Positions 11,460-22,857 of a DNA stretch of 64,000 bases are shown here, piece after piece. The notes below the pieces were generated by a model. The model ran no database searches and had not been told where the DNA came from. It saw only the letters and a list, made by a program, of their open reading frames with translations. Origin of the DNA: Lithospermum erythrorhizon (Eukaryota; Streptophyta; Magnoliopsida; Boraginales; Boraginaceae); assembly GCA_019722365.1 (NCBI GenBank), contig JADFUC010002425.1, positions 1 to 64,000 of the forward strand. The letters run 5' to 3'. The stretch's first letter is position 1; each line of letters starts with the position of its first letter. The position numbers and the translations under genes were made by a program.

Positions 11460-12640
11460 AAATAATGCTTTCGTATATAAGGCTTACCCAAGCCCCCCTC
11501 AGTTTTATATGATATACGGACCCCATTCTCCTTGGTGTATTTGTGGTGGTGTCGAATTTGTTGACAAAAATGAGAAAAAATACGTACTCTGATGGTGAGG
11601 GAAAATTTACCAAATTCTTGAATATATGTCTAATCAATTTTATAAGCCAACTCGAACAATGTATCCAAATTTTTATGATTATGAATATTTAAATACGTAC
11701 TCTGATGTGTTATGAATATTTATAAATAATAGAATTTTATGATTACTGATGTTTTATAAGCCACTCCGTTAATTTGTAATGGTGAGGGAAAATCACGTAC
11801 TCGATGTATTATGAATATTTGATCATATTAGTTTTGAAATAATCAGAATTTTTATGATTGGTAATAATTGAGTATTAACTCTACTTACATGGCTGAAGCC
11901 CAAGTAGTGTATAAGCCCAAATCGCTCTCATCTTTTTTACTCATGATGAAATCATGCTCATCTTTTAGCTTCTTAGACACATCGTGCTTGCTTATATAGG
12001 CTTCTTGGCTAGCGACTTCATTTCTATAAATAGCATAAATAAAGAAAACACACAAAATTTTCCTCCTCCTTTTCTTAGATTTAGGGGCAGACATATGATT
12101 TTGTTTCTTTCTTGATGTTATTCTTAAATCGCATGGCTCTTAAAGTTCTTTCCAAGTTTTAAGAAGGAGAAAAGATATACAGTATATATCGTTTATTGGT
12201 TATATGACTGGATTGAATAATTATACTTAAGTTACTTTAATTAACTAAATTCATCCATTAATGATATTTAAGTTCATATTATTTAATGTAAATATTAGTA
12301 TGTTGGTTATAGGGCTACAAATTTATCTAATTAAATTCTTATTTGAAGTAAGTATTAAATTATGATTACTTACTGACATACATAAATCAAATTATGAATC
12401 ATATGTTAGTTCTAGTTTAAGCATATAATAGATTTTGGATAGTAGTATTCAATTTAGATTCACGATGTAACTAATATAGTTTGGATATAGACAAAGTTAA
12501 AATGGTATAGTAGTACTATGATAAAATGGGATGAAATTAAATAAGTTGAGTAGTTCATAGAATCTAATAGTTTGTTGTTAGTTAAAGTTACTAAAATAAA
12601 AGTACTTGTATTAATTAAGTTCAAAGGGGCCCACACAGAG
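11460..12640. other. NAC upstream region, no further gene seen
   Basis: This is the distal promoter and intergenic DNA of the NAC gene. A 69-codon minus-strand frame at 11885-12094 starts MSAPKSKKRRRK and contains SKKLKDEHDFIMSKKDESDLG. It is charged, but I recognise no family and do not call it a gene. The phrase TATGAATATTTRAATACGTACTCTGATG and variants recur between 11680 and 11810. Confidence 0.35.
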
Positions 12641-12965
12641 GCGGGATTTATTCTGCCCGTTTAAGATGGTACAACTGAATTTTTTTTAAAGTGTACTAAA
12701 ATTATTCTATGCAATTAATTAGAATGTGTACCAAAATTCGTTAAACAAATTGGTACATATTACCTAAAAGTTAAAAATAAGCTTATATAATTGACATTAA
12801 TAATTTTTTTAGAAAATGGTACATAATGCTCACAAATATACAAAAATATCGCAAATAAAATAATTATTATTTTAATTATTAATAAACCATTAATAAATAA
12901 AAATCTTAATAAATCATAACTTTCCACCAAAGAAACCATAGTAAATATTTTCACTTACATTCTTC
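12640..12965 (-). repeat. Dispersed repeat family, copy A
   Basis: Reverse-complemented, this reads TTATTAATGTCAATTATATAAG, then TTTAACTTTTAGGTAATATG, then GTACCA, and later TTTTAGTAC and TTGTACCATCTTAAA. The same order occurs at 24770-25070 and, more decayed, at 29450-29720. I see no coding capacity and infer a non-autonomous transposon family. Confidence 0.65.
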
Positions 12966-13046
12966 TGATACTTGAGTGCTTGTTTGGATGTTTGATGGAT
13001 TATGTAGCGATGACAAGGATTTGATAAGACATATTTAAATATTTAC

Positions 13047-13285
13047 TACTCCGCCAATTCAAAATAATTAACTTTTCCACATGTGAAGAGATAAATACTT
13101 TACAATCTCTAATTACTTTTAATTATATTAGTAAAAATTAAAAATAATATATATATGAAAGTATTTTAAAAAATGAATCCAATTATATAAATTTTATATT
13201 TTTTAAAATAATGAATAATTAATAATTGATGGTCAAAGTTTAACTTCAGAAAAATCAAACGTCAATTATTTTGGATTCGAGAGTA
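13047..13285. mobile_element. Stowaway-like MITE (~240 bp)
   Basis: The left end starts TACTCCGCCAATTC and continues AAAATAATTAAC. The right end is GTCAATTATTTTGGATTC followed by GAGAGTA, which is its imperfect inverted complement. Length, AT-richness and the TACTCC/GGAGTA-like ends fit a Tc1/mariner-derived MITE, which uses TA targets. Confidence 0.7.
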
Positions 13286-13419
13286 AATTTTTTGTAATAT
13301 TTTTCTAAAATCAATTTGTTATATCATCTTATTAACTTTAAATAACAGTCACTCATAAATGGATTTAATATTATATTCTTTAAAACAATCAATTAAACCA
13401 ACTATTATCAAGTATAAAA

Positions 13420-14168
13420 TGTTAGGAATCATACTGCTGACGTGGTAATTATTAATGATAACTCGGATCGTTCGGGATACTTAGCGATAGAATCTTAACG
13501 AGTAATTAATGATAATTGTGGTATCATCAATACACTAATTACTGAATCCAGAATAGGATTTGATATCCCATTTAATTCGGATATGACAATATGAAGAACA
13601 ATTATACAAAATAAAAATACAAGATTTACGGTTACTTTCGATGAAGAAACTGATCCCAGGTCTGCGTATCCCTTAATAATTTAAGAAAGAATTGTTACAA
13701 GACTTCAAAGATCCTATTATACCGTCTAGCGATTGAGTATTGTAATACATAAATATCTAGAAACAAGATTTCTCGATTGGGTGCTTTTCTGTAGACATGA
13801 AAACTCGATTCTATTTTTCATATGAGCTATTGAATATATCATGAATTCTCTATATTTTTGATGCTTCCATAACCAGAGGTGGTGTTTCACCTTTACAAAA
13901 GACTCGTAATGCTCCTTATATAGGCCCAAATATCACTTGCAGATCAGATCTAAACCGAATAAAACACAGGCTGAAAAGCACTTTCAATTCATTACATTAT
14001 GGTACCTTGTGGAGGCTGAGATGAAAGACTTAACTAGATCGTCTCGAACTTCTTCTAGGCTCCTTTTGGCATTCTGGTAGGTGATTCGGGACTTAGGAAA
14101 TTATGACACTAAAACCTCCTCCCGATCTTCTCAGTATATTGTGACCAAAATTGGCTTTATTTTCCATC
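13420..14168 (-). mobile_element. Solo LTR (749 bp) with TAAAA target duplication
   Basis: The block starts TGTTAGGAATC, ends CCATCA, and is flanked on both sides by TAAAA (13415-13419 and 14169-14173), the 5-bp target duplication of an LTR retrotransposon. On the minus strand GGCCTATATAAGGAGC near 13911-13926 is a good LTR TATA box, so the LTR is in minus orientation. No internal sequence or second LTR is found nearby, which suggests recombination between the two original LTRs. Confidence 0.75.
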
Positions 14169-14173
14169 ATAAA

Positions 14174-15138
14174 AGTGGTTTGAAATAAACACAAATAGGA
14201 GTCTAATAACCATAGAGTATACACAAAAGCATTATTAAAATTTGACCTAAAGTTTGTTCATAAGTATATATTTAAAGAAACTGAATATGATATTTTCATG
14301 TTTTCAATATTTGTTTAAATTGGCCTATCTTGTACTCCCTTCAATTTTTTTAATTATTTAAAAAAAATTAAAATTAAGTTTTAATCATGAATACAATAAT
14401 TTTTTGAACTTATTTTTTTTATATATAAAATCCAAAAAAATAATGTTTATATATATTGTTGGTTGACCGTATTCTTACACTGCCTCAAGACCATTATCAT
14501 TAGTAATACTATGAAAATTAGCGATTTTCAAAGTTTGACAATAAATTTGTTGGTGACATGCATGTTTGCAAATATCAAAAAATCATATGATCGTGAGGTA
14601 CCATAAATTGTTGATTGCAACGCCACTGTACTTGATCTTAGCCGGATAGACGACAATTGAATAAGTGATATCACTTTTCAAGTGATTTAATTACAACAAA
14701 TTAATAATAATTAAAGTTAAACATTGTTTTAGATGACATAACCAGTACCACATGGTGTGGCCTCCAACTTACATGGCTAATGCTTTTGTATTATTATAGG
14801 ATCAAATAAACGCTCAATATATATTACTCCTTAAGTTGATTTTTGTACGGCTTAAATTTAATCATTTGTGAAGATAGAATACCTTTCATATGTGAGTTGA
14901 AAAACGAGGGGGTACAAATGCGTTTATTTACTATAGTTTCTCTATGTAGTCAAGGGCTCTTATATGAAGTTGTGAAAATTCATGTATCCAAACCTAACAT
15001 CTTTTTATTAACTATTCCGAAAGTTTCAAACATAAAAAATTAAGCATGTGACTCTCGTACTTCAGTGGGATACATGCATGGCCTTTTTTCTCTTTTGTTT
15101 TGACTATACATTCATAGTAGTTTTAAGACTTGAAATAC
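14174..15138. other. Intergenic, no gene seen
   Basis: AT-rich DNA between two retrotransposon insertions. The 66-codon frame at 14843-15043 has no recognisable signature. Confidence 0.4.
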
Positions 15139-16491
15139 TGTTGGAAATGTTGGTAATCAGATCCATTTGAAACCAACTCACTATTGCTTAACCCAATCCT
15201 ATATAGTATGATAGGTTGTTAGTGTGTTAGTTGGAATCTCTCTATTTTGTGTGAGAACTCTCTTAGCTTTGTTCCTTAGAGTCTTTGTGAGCTTACTGCC
15301 TATAAAATATTGATCAGATTCTATTTAGTCTTAAGTGTGAGGGAGCAGTCGGGTGTGTTGAAGGTAAAGGGTTGTGTTGCTCCGTGGGTTTCGATTGGCG
15401 GCTCGAGTTTGATAAGAATCAAAATAGAAAATTGAGTGAAGCAACATATGCGATATCGTTACGCATATGATGGTATCAAAGAGCTTGGGTTGAGAGTTAT
15501 CAAGGGTTGAAGGCTGTTGCGGATTGGTAGAAGTTCTTACATACGACTTGGAGGCAGAGATCGTTATTGGATACATTTGAAAGGCACTTGGCTTGTTGGA
15601 GGACCTCTTCGCCGGAGAAGAAGAAGAAATTTCGTCGAATCGATTAGGCTTTCGTGTAGAGGCCAGTTCTAGATCTGCTCTTCGACTTGGAGAAGAAGGG
15701 GTGGCAGATTGCTTTGAGGCTGTGGATACATTTGTCGAACTCCTTCTCATTAGTGCGAGTTGTGAGTTGAGGAGTATGAGAACAATATTTATGGCTCATC
15801 AACAATGATGTGAGATGGATGTATATATAATAATTGTAGTACAAGAGTTTGTCAAGAATACAAATACAAGGTGTGAATTATCTCTACATAAATATAATAG
15901 CAGATAACTATGACATCATAAGATAACAACCATTAAAAAATTTACTTGTGCGGGTGGGTAAGGTTGGAAACTTTTTTGTAAAGTTTATTGATAGTGAAAC
16001 TTAAACTATTTTAAATTTGATTATTTAAATTTCTTGTTGTTGAAATCGGATCAGTTACGGTTGTGTCTTGATTTAAATTTCTTAATTATGATTTGTGCTA
16101 TTTGTGTTGAATTATTGGGTGATTTTGTCTTTTGAAGTGCTTAAATCAAATTTTTGTAATATTGTGCTATATTTGATTTGTTAAATTCATATTTTGTTAT
16201 ATGACCTCTGACTCAAACTTATGGTATGGTTCGTTTACGGAAAATCGATTTTAGCATGTGGGGTGAAAACTAAGTGTATTTTAATTCAACAAAAAATATT
16301 TTAAAATTTATCGATCCTGCCTATGGATAACTAAATACATTATAGTGATAACATATTAAAGATTTTGCATACTTGTGCTCACTTTGGTAGTGATGATGCT
16401 CCAAATGGGATGGAGCTTATACTTGTTATTTTCAATAAGGTGGAGAATAATTTGATTGATGATATGCATGTGTTAGTTTGGTTCGAATCAT

Positions 16492-16560
16492 TTGATTGTT
16501 AAAGGATTTACTCAAAATGAGGAAATAGATTATTATGTAGATATTCTTGATCCCGTTGTT
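16492..16560 (+). pseudogene. Copia reverse transcriptase remnant
   Basis: A 23-codon block reads LIVKGFTQNEEIDYY then VDILDPVV. It corresponds to the conserved VAKGFTQ...GIDYxETFxPVV start of Copia-type reverse transcriptase. It is bounded by stop codons and frameshifts. Confidence 0.8.
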
Positions 16561-16869
16561 ATATGTATGTCATGTTTGAGCATGTTCACTCTCTTCTATC
16601 CATAATTATCTTTGTGAGAATTTTGACATGAAAAACTTGGTGTTGAATGAAAATGCATATGTTGTAGAGTTTTTGAATAAATTTTCAATCTTTCATGTTA
16701 TATCTGTGAATATGCATGTTGGTACTCCTTGTGTGTTGAATATACCTCATTGAAATGTCATAGAATGGCTGTTGAGGGACTTAAAAATCACTACTGATGG
16801 TGTTTTGGGGACTTTATGTCTGTTTTTTGTGTAGTCACTTTTTGTGAACTATTAACTTACTCGGTGTTT

Positions 16870-17480
16870 GTTAATAGTGATGTGGTTGTCTTTTTACATT
16901 GTGTTTATGAACTCAGGGACCTTATGGTAGAGTGCAATGAGGCATGTTATGTGTTATTTCTTATGTGTGTTGAACTTGAGGACCTTTGTGGTAGAGTTCT
17001 GTCCGAGCATGCAATGTGTTCTTCTTTATGCGTATCGAACTTCGAGGACCTTTAATGGTGGAATTTTGTCCGCTGTGAAACACTTTGTGATTGTGCCGCT
17101 GTACTGGTAGAGTTTTGTGCTGTGAACTTGACATGCTTAGTGTTCGTGTGCAGCTGACCCCTTGGCTTCGAGGACGCTGTGGTAGATTTTGGCTCCTTTG
17201 TGGACTTGGCATGCTTTGTGATCGTGCCCCCGATCTTTGTGACTTGGCATGCTTTGTGTTCGTGTCAGTGTTCTTTGTGTGAGTGTTTGTGACTTGGCAT
17301 GCTTTGTGTTCGTGTTATTATTCTTTGTGTGAGTGTATGTGTTGACATGCTTAGTGTTCTTGTCCCGATCTTTGTGATGTTAGTGTACTTATGTTGAACT
17401 CGATGACCCTTTGGTAGAGTTCGGTCCTTCGTGGACTTGGTTGGCATGCTTGGTGTTCTTGCCCCGATTTGTGTATGAGT
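16870..17480. repeat. Degenerate GT-rich tandem repeats inside the Copia element
   Basis: The motif TGGTAGAGTT(C/T)(T/G)GTCC recurs near 16924, 16990, 17050, 17103, 17179 and 17409. The motif GRCATGCTTWGTGTTC(G/T)TG recurs near 17131, 17206, 17246, 17297, 17346 and 17444. Spacing is about 60-75 bp at the left and 40-51 bp at the right. The long open frames here arise from the repeat's low stop-codon content and do not look like real proteins. Confidence 0.7.
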
Positions 17481-17912
17481 ATACTTTGTACACTATTCCA
17501 TTACTTGTATGTCTTTGTGATTACAGGTAATGGTTTGGCGATGATGAGTTCCCTCACGATTCCATAGTTGAATCAAATAATACCTTGGGTAAGGTGGATA
17601 TTTAAAATGTTGGCCAATGTTAAGTAACCCGACCCGTTTCGACTGATCACTATTACTTAACCTAATCTATATAGTATATAGTCTGATAGATTGTTAGTGT
17701 GTTAGTTGGAACCCTCTTTACTTTGTGCCTTAGAGTTTGTGACTTTCTAACTCCATATTAGAGTCCTTTCTATTTTCATCTTAGTATGAGGTCTTAGTAG
17801 GGTGTGTGGAAGGTGTATTATGAGGTCTTTGGGTTTCGATTAACGGCTCGAGTTTGATAGAGTCATGACAAGCGAGTCAAGCAGTAATATCAATCTTCGT
17901 TACAACAAATAC

Positions 17913-18492
17913 CAATGCAAAACGTCCAACTTTTTAGCTGTTTCATTCCAAACGTAAGATATGGGAAAATATGAAGTACATTAGTCATTATATTACATTC
18001 ATTAAGTTTGATTTGAAGTCCTTACCTCGCTTATAGGCTTAAAGTTGCCATGACATTAAGACACCATGTCACCATTATTGAAGCTACTTTATTTGGTCAA
18101 TCGTCTTAAAAAATGCTCTCGTATTATGGGGTATGTTAATAAATTGTGAAATTAATTTCAAACGGCGTTATTAAATGATGTTAGGATACCAAACAAGTTT
18201 AGAAAACAGATTCTCTTACTATGCCACAACAAAAGGCTTATTGCCTTCTTAGAAACCGTCTTTTAACAGATTTTTGCAGAGTCACAATTGCATGATCCTT
18301 TAATTTCTCATGTGATTGATGCCTCTAGAAATCAGTTGCACATTATTATCCAAGAATTCTTGTGGAATTTCCCTCTCTGCATGCAGGCATTCCATACATA
18401 TCGATCAATCTATTCACATCACTATTTGTTTTAAATACAATGTTTGCGTAATTATTTCATACGTAAGTTTTTCGTATCAAGGTCTAAAAATT
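17913..18492. other. Intergenic, no gene seen
   Basis: No coding block or clear repeat is visible between the Copia element and the next MITE. Confidence 0.4.
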
Positions 18493-18680
18493 TTACTCCT
18501 TCCATCCAAAAAAATAGGCCCATTTTAAAATGCACAAAATTTAAGATAATTTTGAATTCAACTCACATAATCAAAATTTCCTCCATTATTTTTTTCCATT
18601 TTTGGTGAAAAGAGAACACAAATATAGAGATTTTCTAGTCAGAAAATGAGACAAACAAATAAAGAGATTTAGGGAGTATT
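18493..18680. mobile_element. Stowaway-like MITE (~190 bp)
   Basis: The left end reads TACTCCTTCCATCC and the right end GATTTAGGGAGTA, which are imperfect inverted complements. The short AT-rich interior has no coding capacity, as in plant Tc1/mariner MITEs. Confidence 0.65.
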
Positions 18681-18844
18681 ATATATATATATTTTTTTAA
18701 ACCCATCCACCGCTACGATGTAACAGATATTTTCGGGCCTTCTAGCTATTTCAGGAAGACCTCACAACATTTCTAGATCGACTGATGTTCTCAATTTAGG
18801 GAGTATTATAACAGTCAAAGAAAATAATTGTTAGTATCATTACT

Positions 18845-19937
18845 AAACTATGCATAGTCGGATCCACGCACATCATGATGGTGCAATTGCACCACCATAT
18901 TTAAAAAAAAATCGTTTATAGATGATGAAGAACAAGCATAGGCGTCTGTTTTAATTGAGTCTTTTGAATTTTGTTCTTAGTTATTTGTATTGATGTAGTC
19001 CTTGATTTTCTTAGTTTGATATGTTTGGCTGTATTTGTAATACAAATATAGGGTTGGTGCTTTGGTGGGTGGAGAAGACAGATGTGTAGAAGATGATATA
19101 GTTGGGTTGGACTGTAAATATTGGTTTGGGCTAAAAAATGTGTTGTTTTCATGGGCTAATGTGAAATAATGTTTTACCTAGACCGCTAGACACTTTTTAA
19201 TAGATATGGCGGACCTGTTTATAAAGCTCAATATTTAATATTTAGAAGTACTACATTATATTATCCCCAAAGGCAATTTTTTTGAAGTACAATATTTTTA
19301 TAAAAAAATTATTGGACTGAAATGCTAGTAGAATGAATCTAGTATTTGTTGTAAATCAGTGGATAATTTTATTTTGATTGATTAATGGATGTTGTTATAT
19401 AAAGTCGTAAAAAATTTCTAAACGTAGTCAAAATTTGAATAAAGACTTAATTATCTTTCATATAATTTAACACAATAAACATAGTCAAAATGCTAATTGT
19501 TTGTCTGTTGAAATTCAATTATCTTTTCCCTCTTTAAAAATCATTACCACAATATTTCTACTGCATCGTTAACTACCCTAAAATCTTTAAAATTGTTACC
19601 TTAATATTTTCCTATACATGCTCATTAAAATAGAACACAAAAAGACAAGAGTTAAATGCACGTGGGGTTTCAAAGTATGAAGTATTTTCAAACAAATTTC
19701 TTTTGCTATAATGATAACTAAAAAAAATCGAAGGGAGTATTTAGATTCTAAATTGTAGATTTTAATTGTAGAGTTGTGGATAAACTTGTTTTGGTTGATT
19801 GTGATGAAAATATTAGGTTAAAAAATGACATCGTTATGGCCTACGTTTAAAAAAAAATTAATAAATCAATTTTGTTTTAAAAAAAATTGCCTCTGCACCA
19901 CCGAATTTGGACTTTTGCGTCCGGCTATGAAACTATG
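18845..19937. mobile_element. Non-autonomous hAT-like element (~1.08 kb)
   Basis: The element proper runs about 18853-19929. It begins CATAGTCGGATCCACGCA and ends TGCGTCCGGCTATG, inverted ends sharing CATAGYCGGA and ACGCA. AAACTATG flanks both sides (18845-18852 and 19930-19937), an 8-bp target duplication; a 9-bp reading (AAACTATGC) is also possible. Subterminal GTGCAATTGCACCACC and CTCTGCACCACC resemble ends of plant hAT elements. No transposase is seen; the 78-codon minus frame at 18916-19152 matches nothing I know. Placement in hAT rather than Mutator rests on the 8-bp duplication and is inferred. Confidence 0.7.
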
Positions 19938-20620
19938 CTTATTTTTTTACGATTTGCGAAACCCTTCATTATTTAATTTTACCTACAAATTAAATTAAAG
20001 TTACATTTTCATAGTTTAAATAATTTAATTAGACTACTTTGACCACTTTATAAATTAAAACATATCTTATGACAAGAATACAAGGGAACATAAAAAATAT
20101 ATGTGTATTAAACTATGCAAAAGTACGCCCATATTCAAAGGTTGGTATCAGCATCAAACTAGTCTCAATCCATTTCCATTTATGGTATTACATCAAACAA
20201 TATCAACTGCTAGTTTTGTATAAGAAACAAAACAAATGCTTGGTAATCTATCTTAATCTGAGCAATTGGCAGACAAAACTAGAAAAAAGTCACCCAGATT
20301 CCTCTAGCTAATGAACCCCTCGGCCCTCTCAATATTTCTCTTTCAATGACTACTGTATCCCCTTCTGCTACTTACTCCGTATTACACTATTATATATTCA
20401 CCGCACCTTCATTTTTTAGTGCATGCCATTGCCACGATGCTTATTAATTAGTCTTCACAATTTGTTATACTTAAGTACCAGTCCATACTATATTTATATA
20501 TAAATCAATTTAAAAATTGTAACCATGATAATACTTGTAAACTCTAAAGATCTTAAGAAACAATAACGACAAAATTAACATACAATATAATACTCTAAAC
20601 ATGTGGTTGTTCGTTCTATA
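19938..20620. other. Intergenic, no gene seen
   Basis: AT-rich DNA without visible motifs. The 80-codon frame at 20069-20311 has no recognisable family signature. Confidence 0.4.
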
Positions 20621-22681
20621 AGTTTTAGGCTAAATTTCAGTGATCTTTGAATCATGCGGGGATGATTTTTTGTTCTTGAACTTTAAAAAAATTAGCGCTG
20701 AACTCTTTAATAGCCTGAGGCGCAGCAGAAAAATTATATATATAACACTTCATGGATCATTTTTAAAAAATAACAAACACTCCATTGAATCAATTTTTAA
20801 TAATCAATTTTAATTAATTCAATTAAATAAAAAACTATATCATCTTTAACTTTAATCCAACCCTCACCAAAGCAATCATTGACGGAATCCTTGCACCCAA
20901 TATTAAGGCAGAAGCTGGTATTGCTGCTTGAAATTTTTGTGGGCTGAAAGTCTAGCGAATGTAGTTAGTAGTTACTATATAATGATATTTATCGGAATTG
21001 CATCTTTGTATTGCTTATTGCTTACAGTGCCTACACTTGACAATTTCAGGAACTTTGGGAAGAAATTTCTCAATTTCAGACATCAAATTTTTTTTCCATT
21101 ATTCAATTCGATTGAATTTTGATTAAACCAAAAAAGTCAACAAATCATGTTTTCATTAAATTAATTAATTAATAGTTTCCATTATTCAATTCGATTGAAT
21201 TTTTTTTCCATTATTCAATTCGAAAATGATGTGATTTTTTTCATTAAATGAATTAATTAAAATTGATTATTAAAATTAATCTAATTAAATGTTTGTTATT
21301 TTAAAAATGACTCATAAAATGTAATATATATGATTTCCTGTTTTGCCTTTAGATTTATCTATTAAAGGAAGCGGATGGAGTCTGTTTTTCTAAGTTCGGG
21401 TCACAAAATACGTCGGTAAAGATAAACTATCTTTTGTGAAACCCGCTGACCTTTGATCTTTATTCGGGTTTGGATGATATTTTTATCAATACAAAATGCC
21501 CTCTATCTGCGGGTTAGATATTATTTAAGATTACTTGGTTAACCAAAACCCGCGGATTTAACCACAGGTATCCACTTGCGTCTTACTAAGCAAGCTTATA
21601 TGTAGTCGCTTGACTTGGCCAACCCAAAATATATATTTTTGGCCAGTTTCACTCGAAAATATATTTTCGATCTGAGACCACATTTTCATCGTTTCCTCTT
21701 TGGAGACAATATTTTTATTGACTTTCGACCCACATATTTCGAACGGTCGACCCGGACCATATTTTTATAAGTCTATTCCCGAGCCGAAATAATATTTTAG
21801 CAATTCGACTCGACCCGTATTTGCGGCCCGTTTGACCAGGGAACCATTTTAATGCGGGACCATATTTTGGGCACGATTGATCAGGGCCGTATTTTCGGTC
21901 GTTTACATTTTGACCATATTTTCGACCCGTTTTAGACATGGGATCATATTTCGACCGAGACCATGTTGACCCGTTCCACTCCGTCCATATTCTAATCCGT
22001 TTACCCCGACCCGGGGCCGTATTTTTCGGCCCGATTAGGCCCGAGCAAATTTTCGCCCCTATTTAAATGAGAGGACCATATTTCGCCCATTTTGACCCCG
22101 ACCATATTTTAGTCGCTTTTTCGACCCAGCATGTTTCTGCTTAATTTCGACCTAAGCCGTATTTGTTGCCGTTCGACTTAGGGCCATATTTTCGGCAATT
22201 CGACCCATGTGACCTACGGACATCTTTTGACACTAAATATGGTCGGGGTCGAAACAGTAATATAGTTTGGAGTCGAATCGAACCCATGTCATCCTGATGA
22301 AAGCGGGCATTCTGTGAGTAGAAAGGCGAAAAGGCTATTAAAGTCAGCAGCCCACTCAACGGATCGAAAATATCATTTGAAGCAGCGGCAAAAAAAATAT
22401 TTATTAAGTCTGAGGCTTCGACCCATAGAAAGCGCCTAGATTATAAAAGACCACTCATATCTTGCAAGCGGATAAACCCATAAACCCATCACAAAAAATG
22501 TATATTGATTTTTAAAACCCGCAGTTCAAACCGAATAAAACCCATAGTGGGTTTTTACAAACTAGCTGACCGTCCATTTATCATCAACTTAGTGGTGCTA
22601 TGAAAAGATTGAAATGGTTAAATGGATATATGAAATGATTTCAATAGTTCAGATACTTGTATGAAATTTAGCCTAAGTTTT
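20620..22681. mobile_element. Inverted-repeat DNA transposon (~2.05 kb)
   Basis: A perfect 15-bp inverted pair, TTAGGCTAAATTTCA at 20625-20639 and its complement at 22662-22676, marks the ends. AAGTTTT flanks both sides (20620-20626 and 22675-22681), consistent with a 7-9 bp target duplication. Inside, 20640-20845 is largely inverted relative to 21225-21420 (shared AATAATCAATTTTAATTAAT, TCATTTTTAAAA, CTTTAATAG), so the left part is a long foldback. The right half holds a degenerate minisatellite. No transposase is seen. The terminal sequence resembles common plant hAT or Mutator-like non-autonomous elements; I cannot decide between them. Confidence 0.7.
21700..22250. repeat. Degenerate minisatellite, ~26-33 bp period
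   Basis: Units of the form RCCRTATTTTCGRCCCGTTT recur about 16 times, mostly 26-33 bp apart, for example near 21755, 21816, 21888, 21914, 22017, 22076, 22102, 22155 and 22183. The repeat is much more GC-rich than its surroundings. On the minus strand it gives recurrent RKYGP in short frames at 21715-21939 and 22141-22359, but stops and frame changes argue against a protein. Confidence 0.8.
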
Positions 22682-22857
22682 ATAACATAGAAAAACTAGC
22701 TGGGTGCATGATTTAAATAAAACATTAGGTATTGTGTATTTGAACACAAGAGCGTATGTATGTAGTTAATTAATATGGACTACTCCGTAAAGAGTTGCCA
22801 TTAATAATCAGTACGTATGATATTACATACACAATATACAGTTGATCAAATTAAATT

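Larger units (their letters stand above)
15139..17907 (+). mobile_element. Shortened Ty1/Copia retrotransposon with both LTRs
   Basis: The left LTR is about 15139-15465 and the right LTR about 17608-17907. Both begin TGTTGG and align without gaps over the first 57 bp; shared later blocks include GTTAGTGTGTTAGTTGGAA and GGGTTTCGATT followed by CGGCTCGAGTTTGATA. The element is flanked by AATAC (15134-15138 and 17908-17912). TGGTATCAAAGAGC at 15471-15484 is a near match to the initiator-Met tRNA primer-binding site, and a purine-rich GGTAAGGTGGA precedes the right LTR. The interior is only about 2.1 kb. One codon run at 16492-16560, LIVKGFTQNEEIDYY followed by VDILDPVV, matches the start of the Copia reverse transcriptase. 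No intact gag or pol remains, so the element is dead or mobilised in trans. Confidence 0.88.

Noticed and set aside
15331..15750. 139-codon minus-strand frame, serine/proline-rich
   Set aside because: It spans the 5' LTR and leader of the Copia element in antisense; no domain is recognisable.
16816..17447. Several overlapping 60-83-codon frames on both strands
   Set aside because: They arise from GT-rich tandem repeats with few stop codons and have no consistent protein signature.
21715..22359. Minus-strand frames with repeated RKYGP
   Set aside because: The repeat is explained by the minisatellite unit; frames change and stop between units, so a repeat protein is unlikely.
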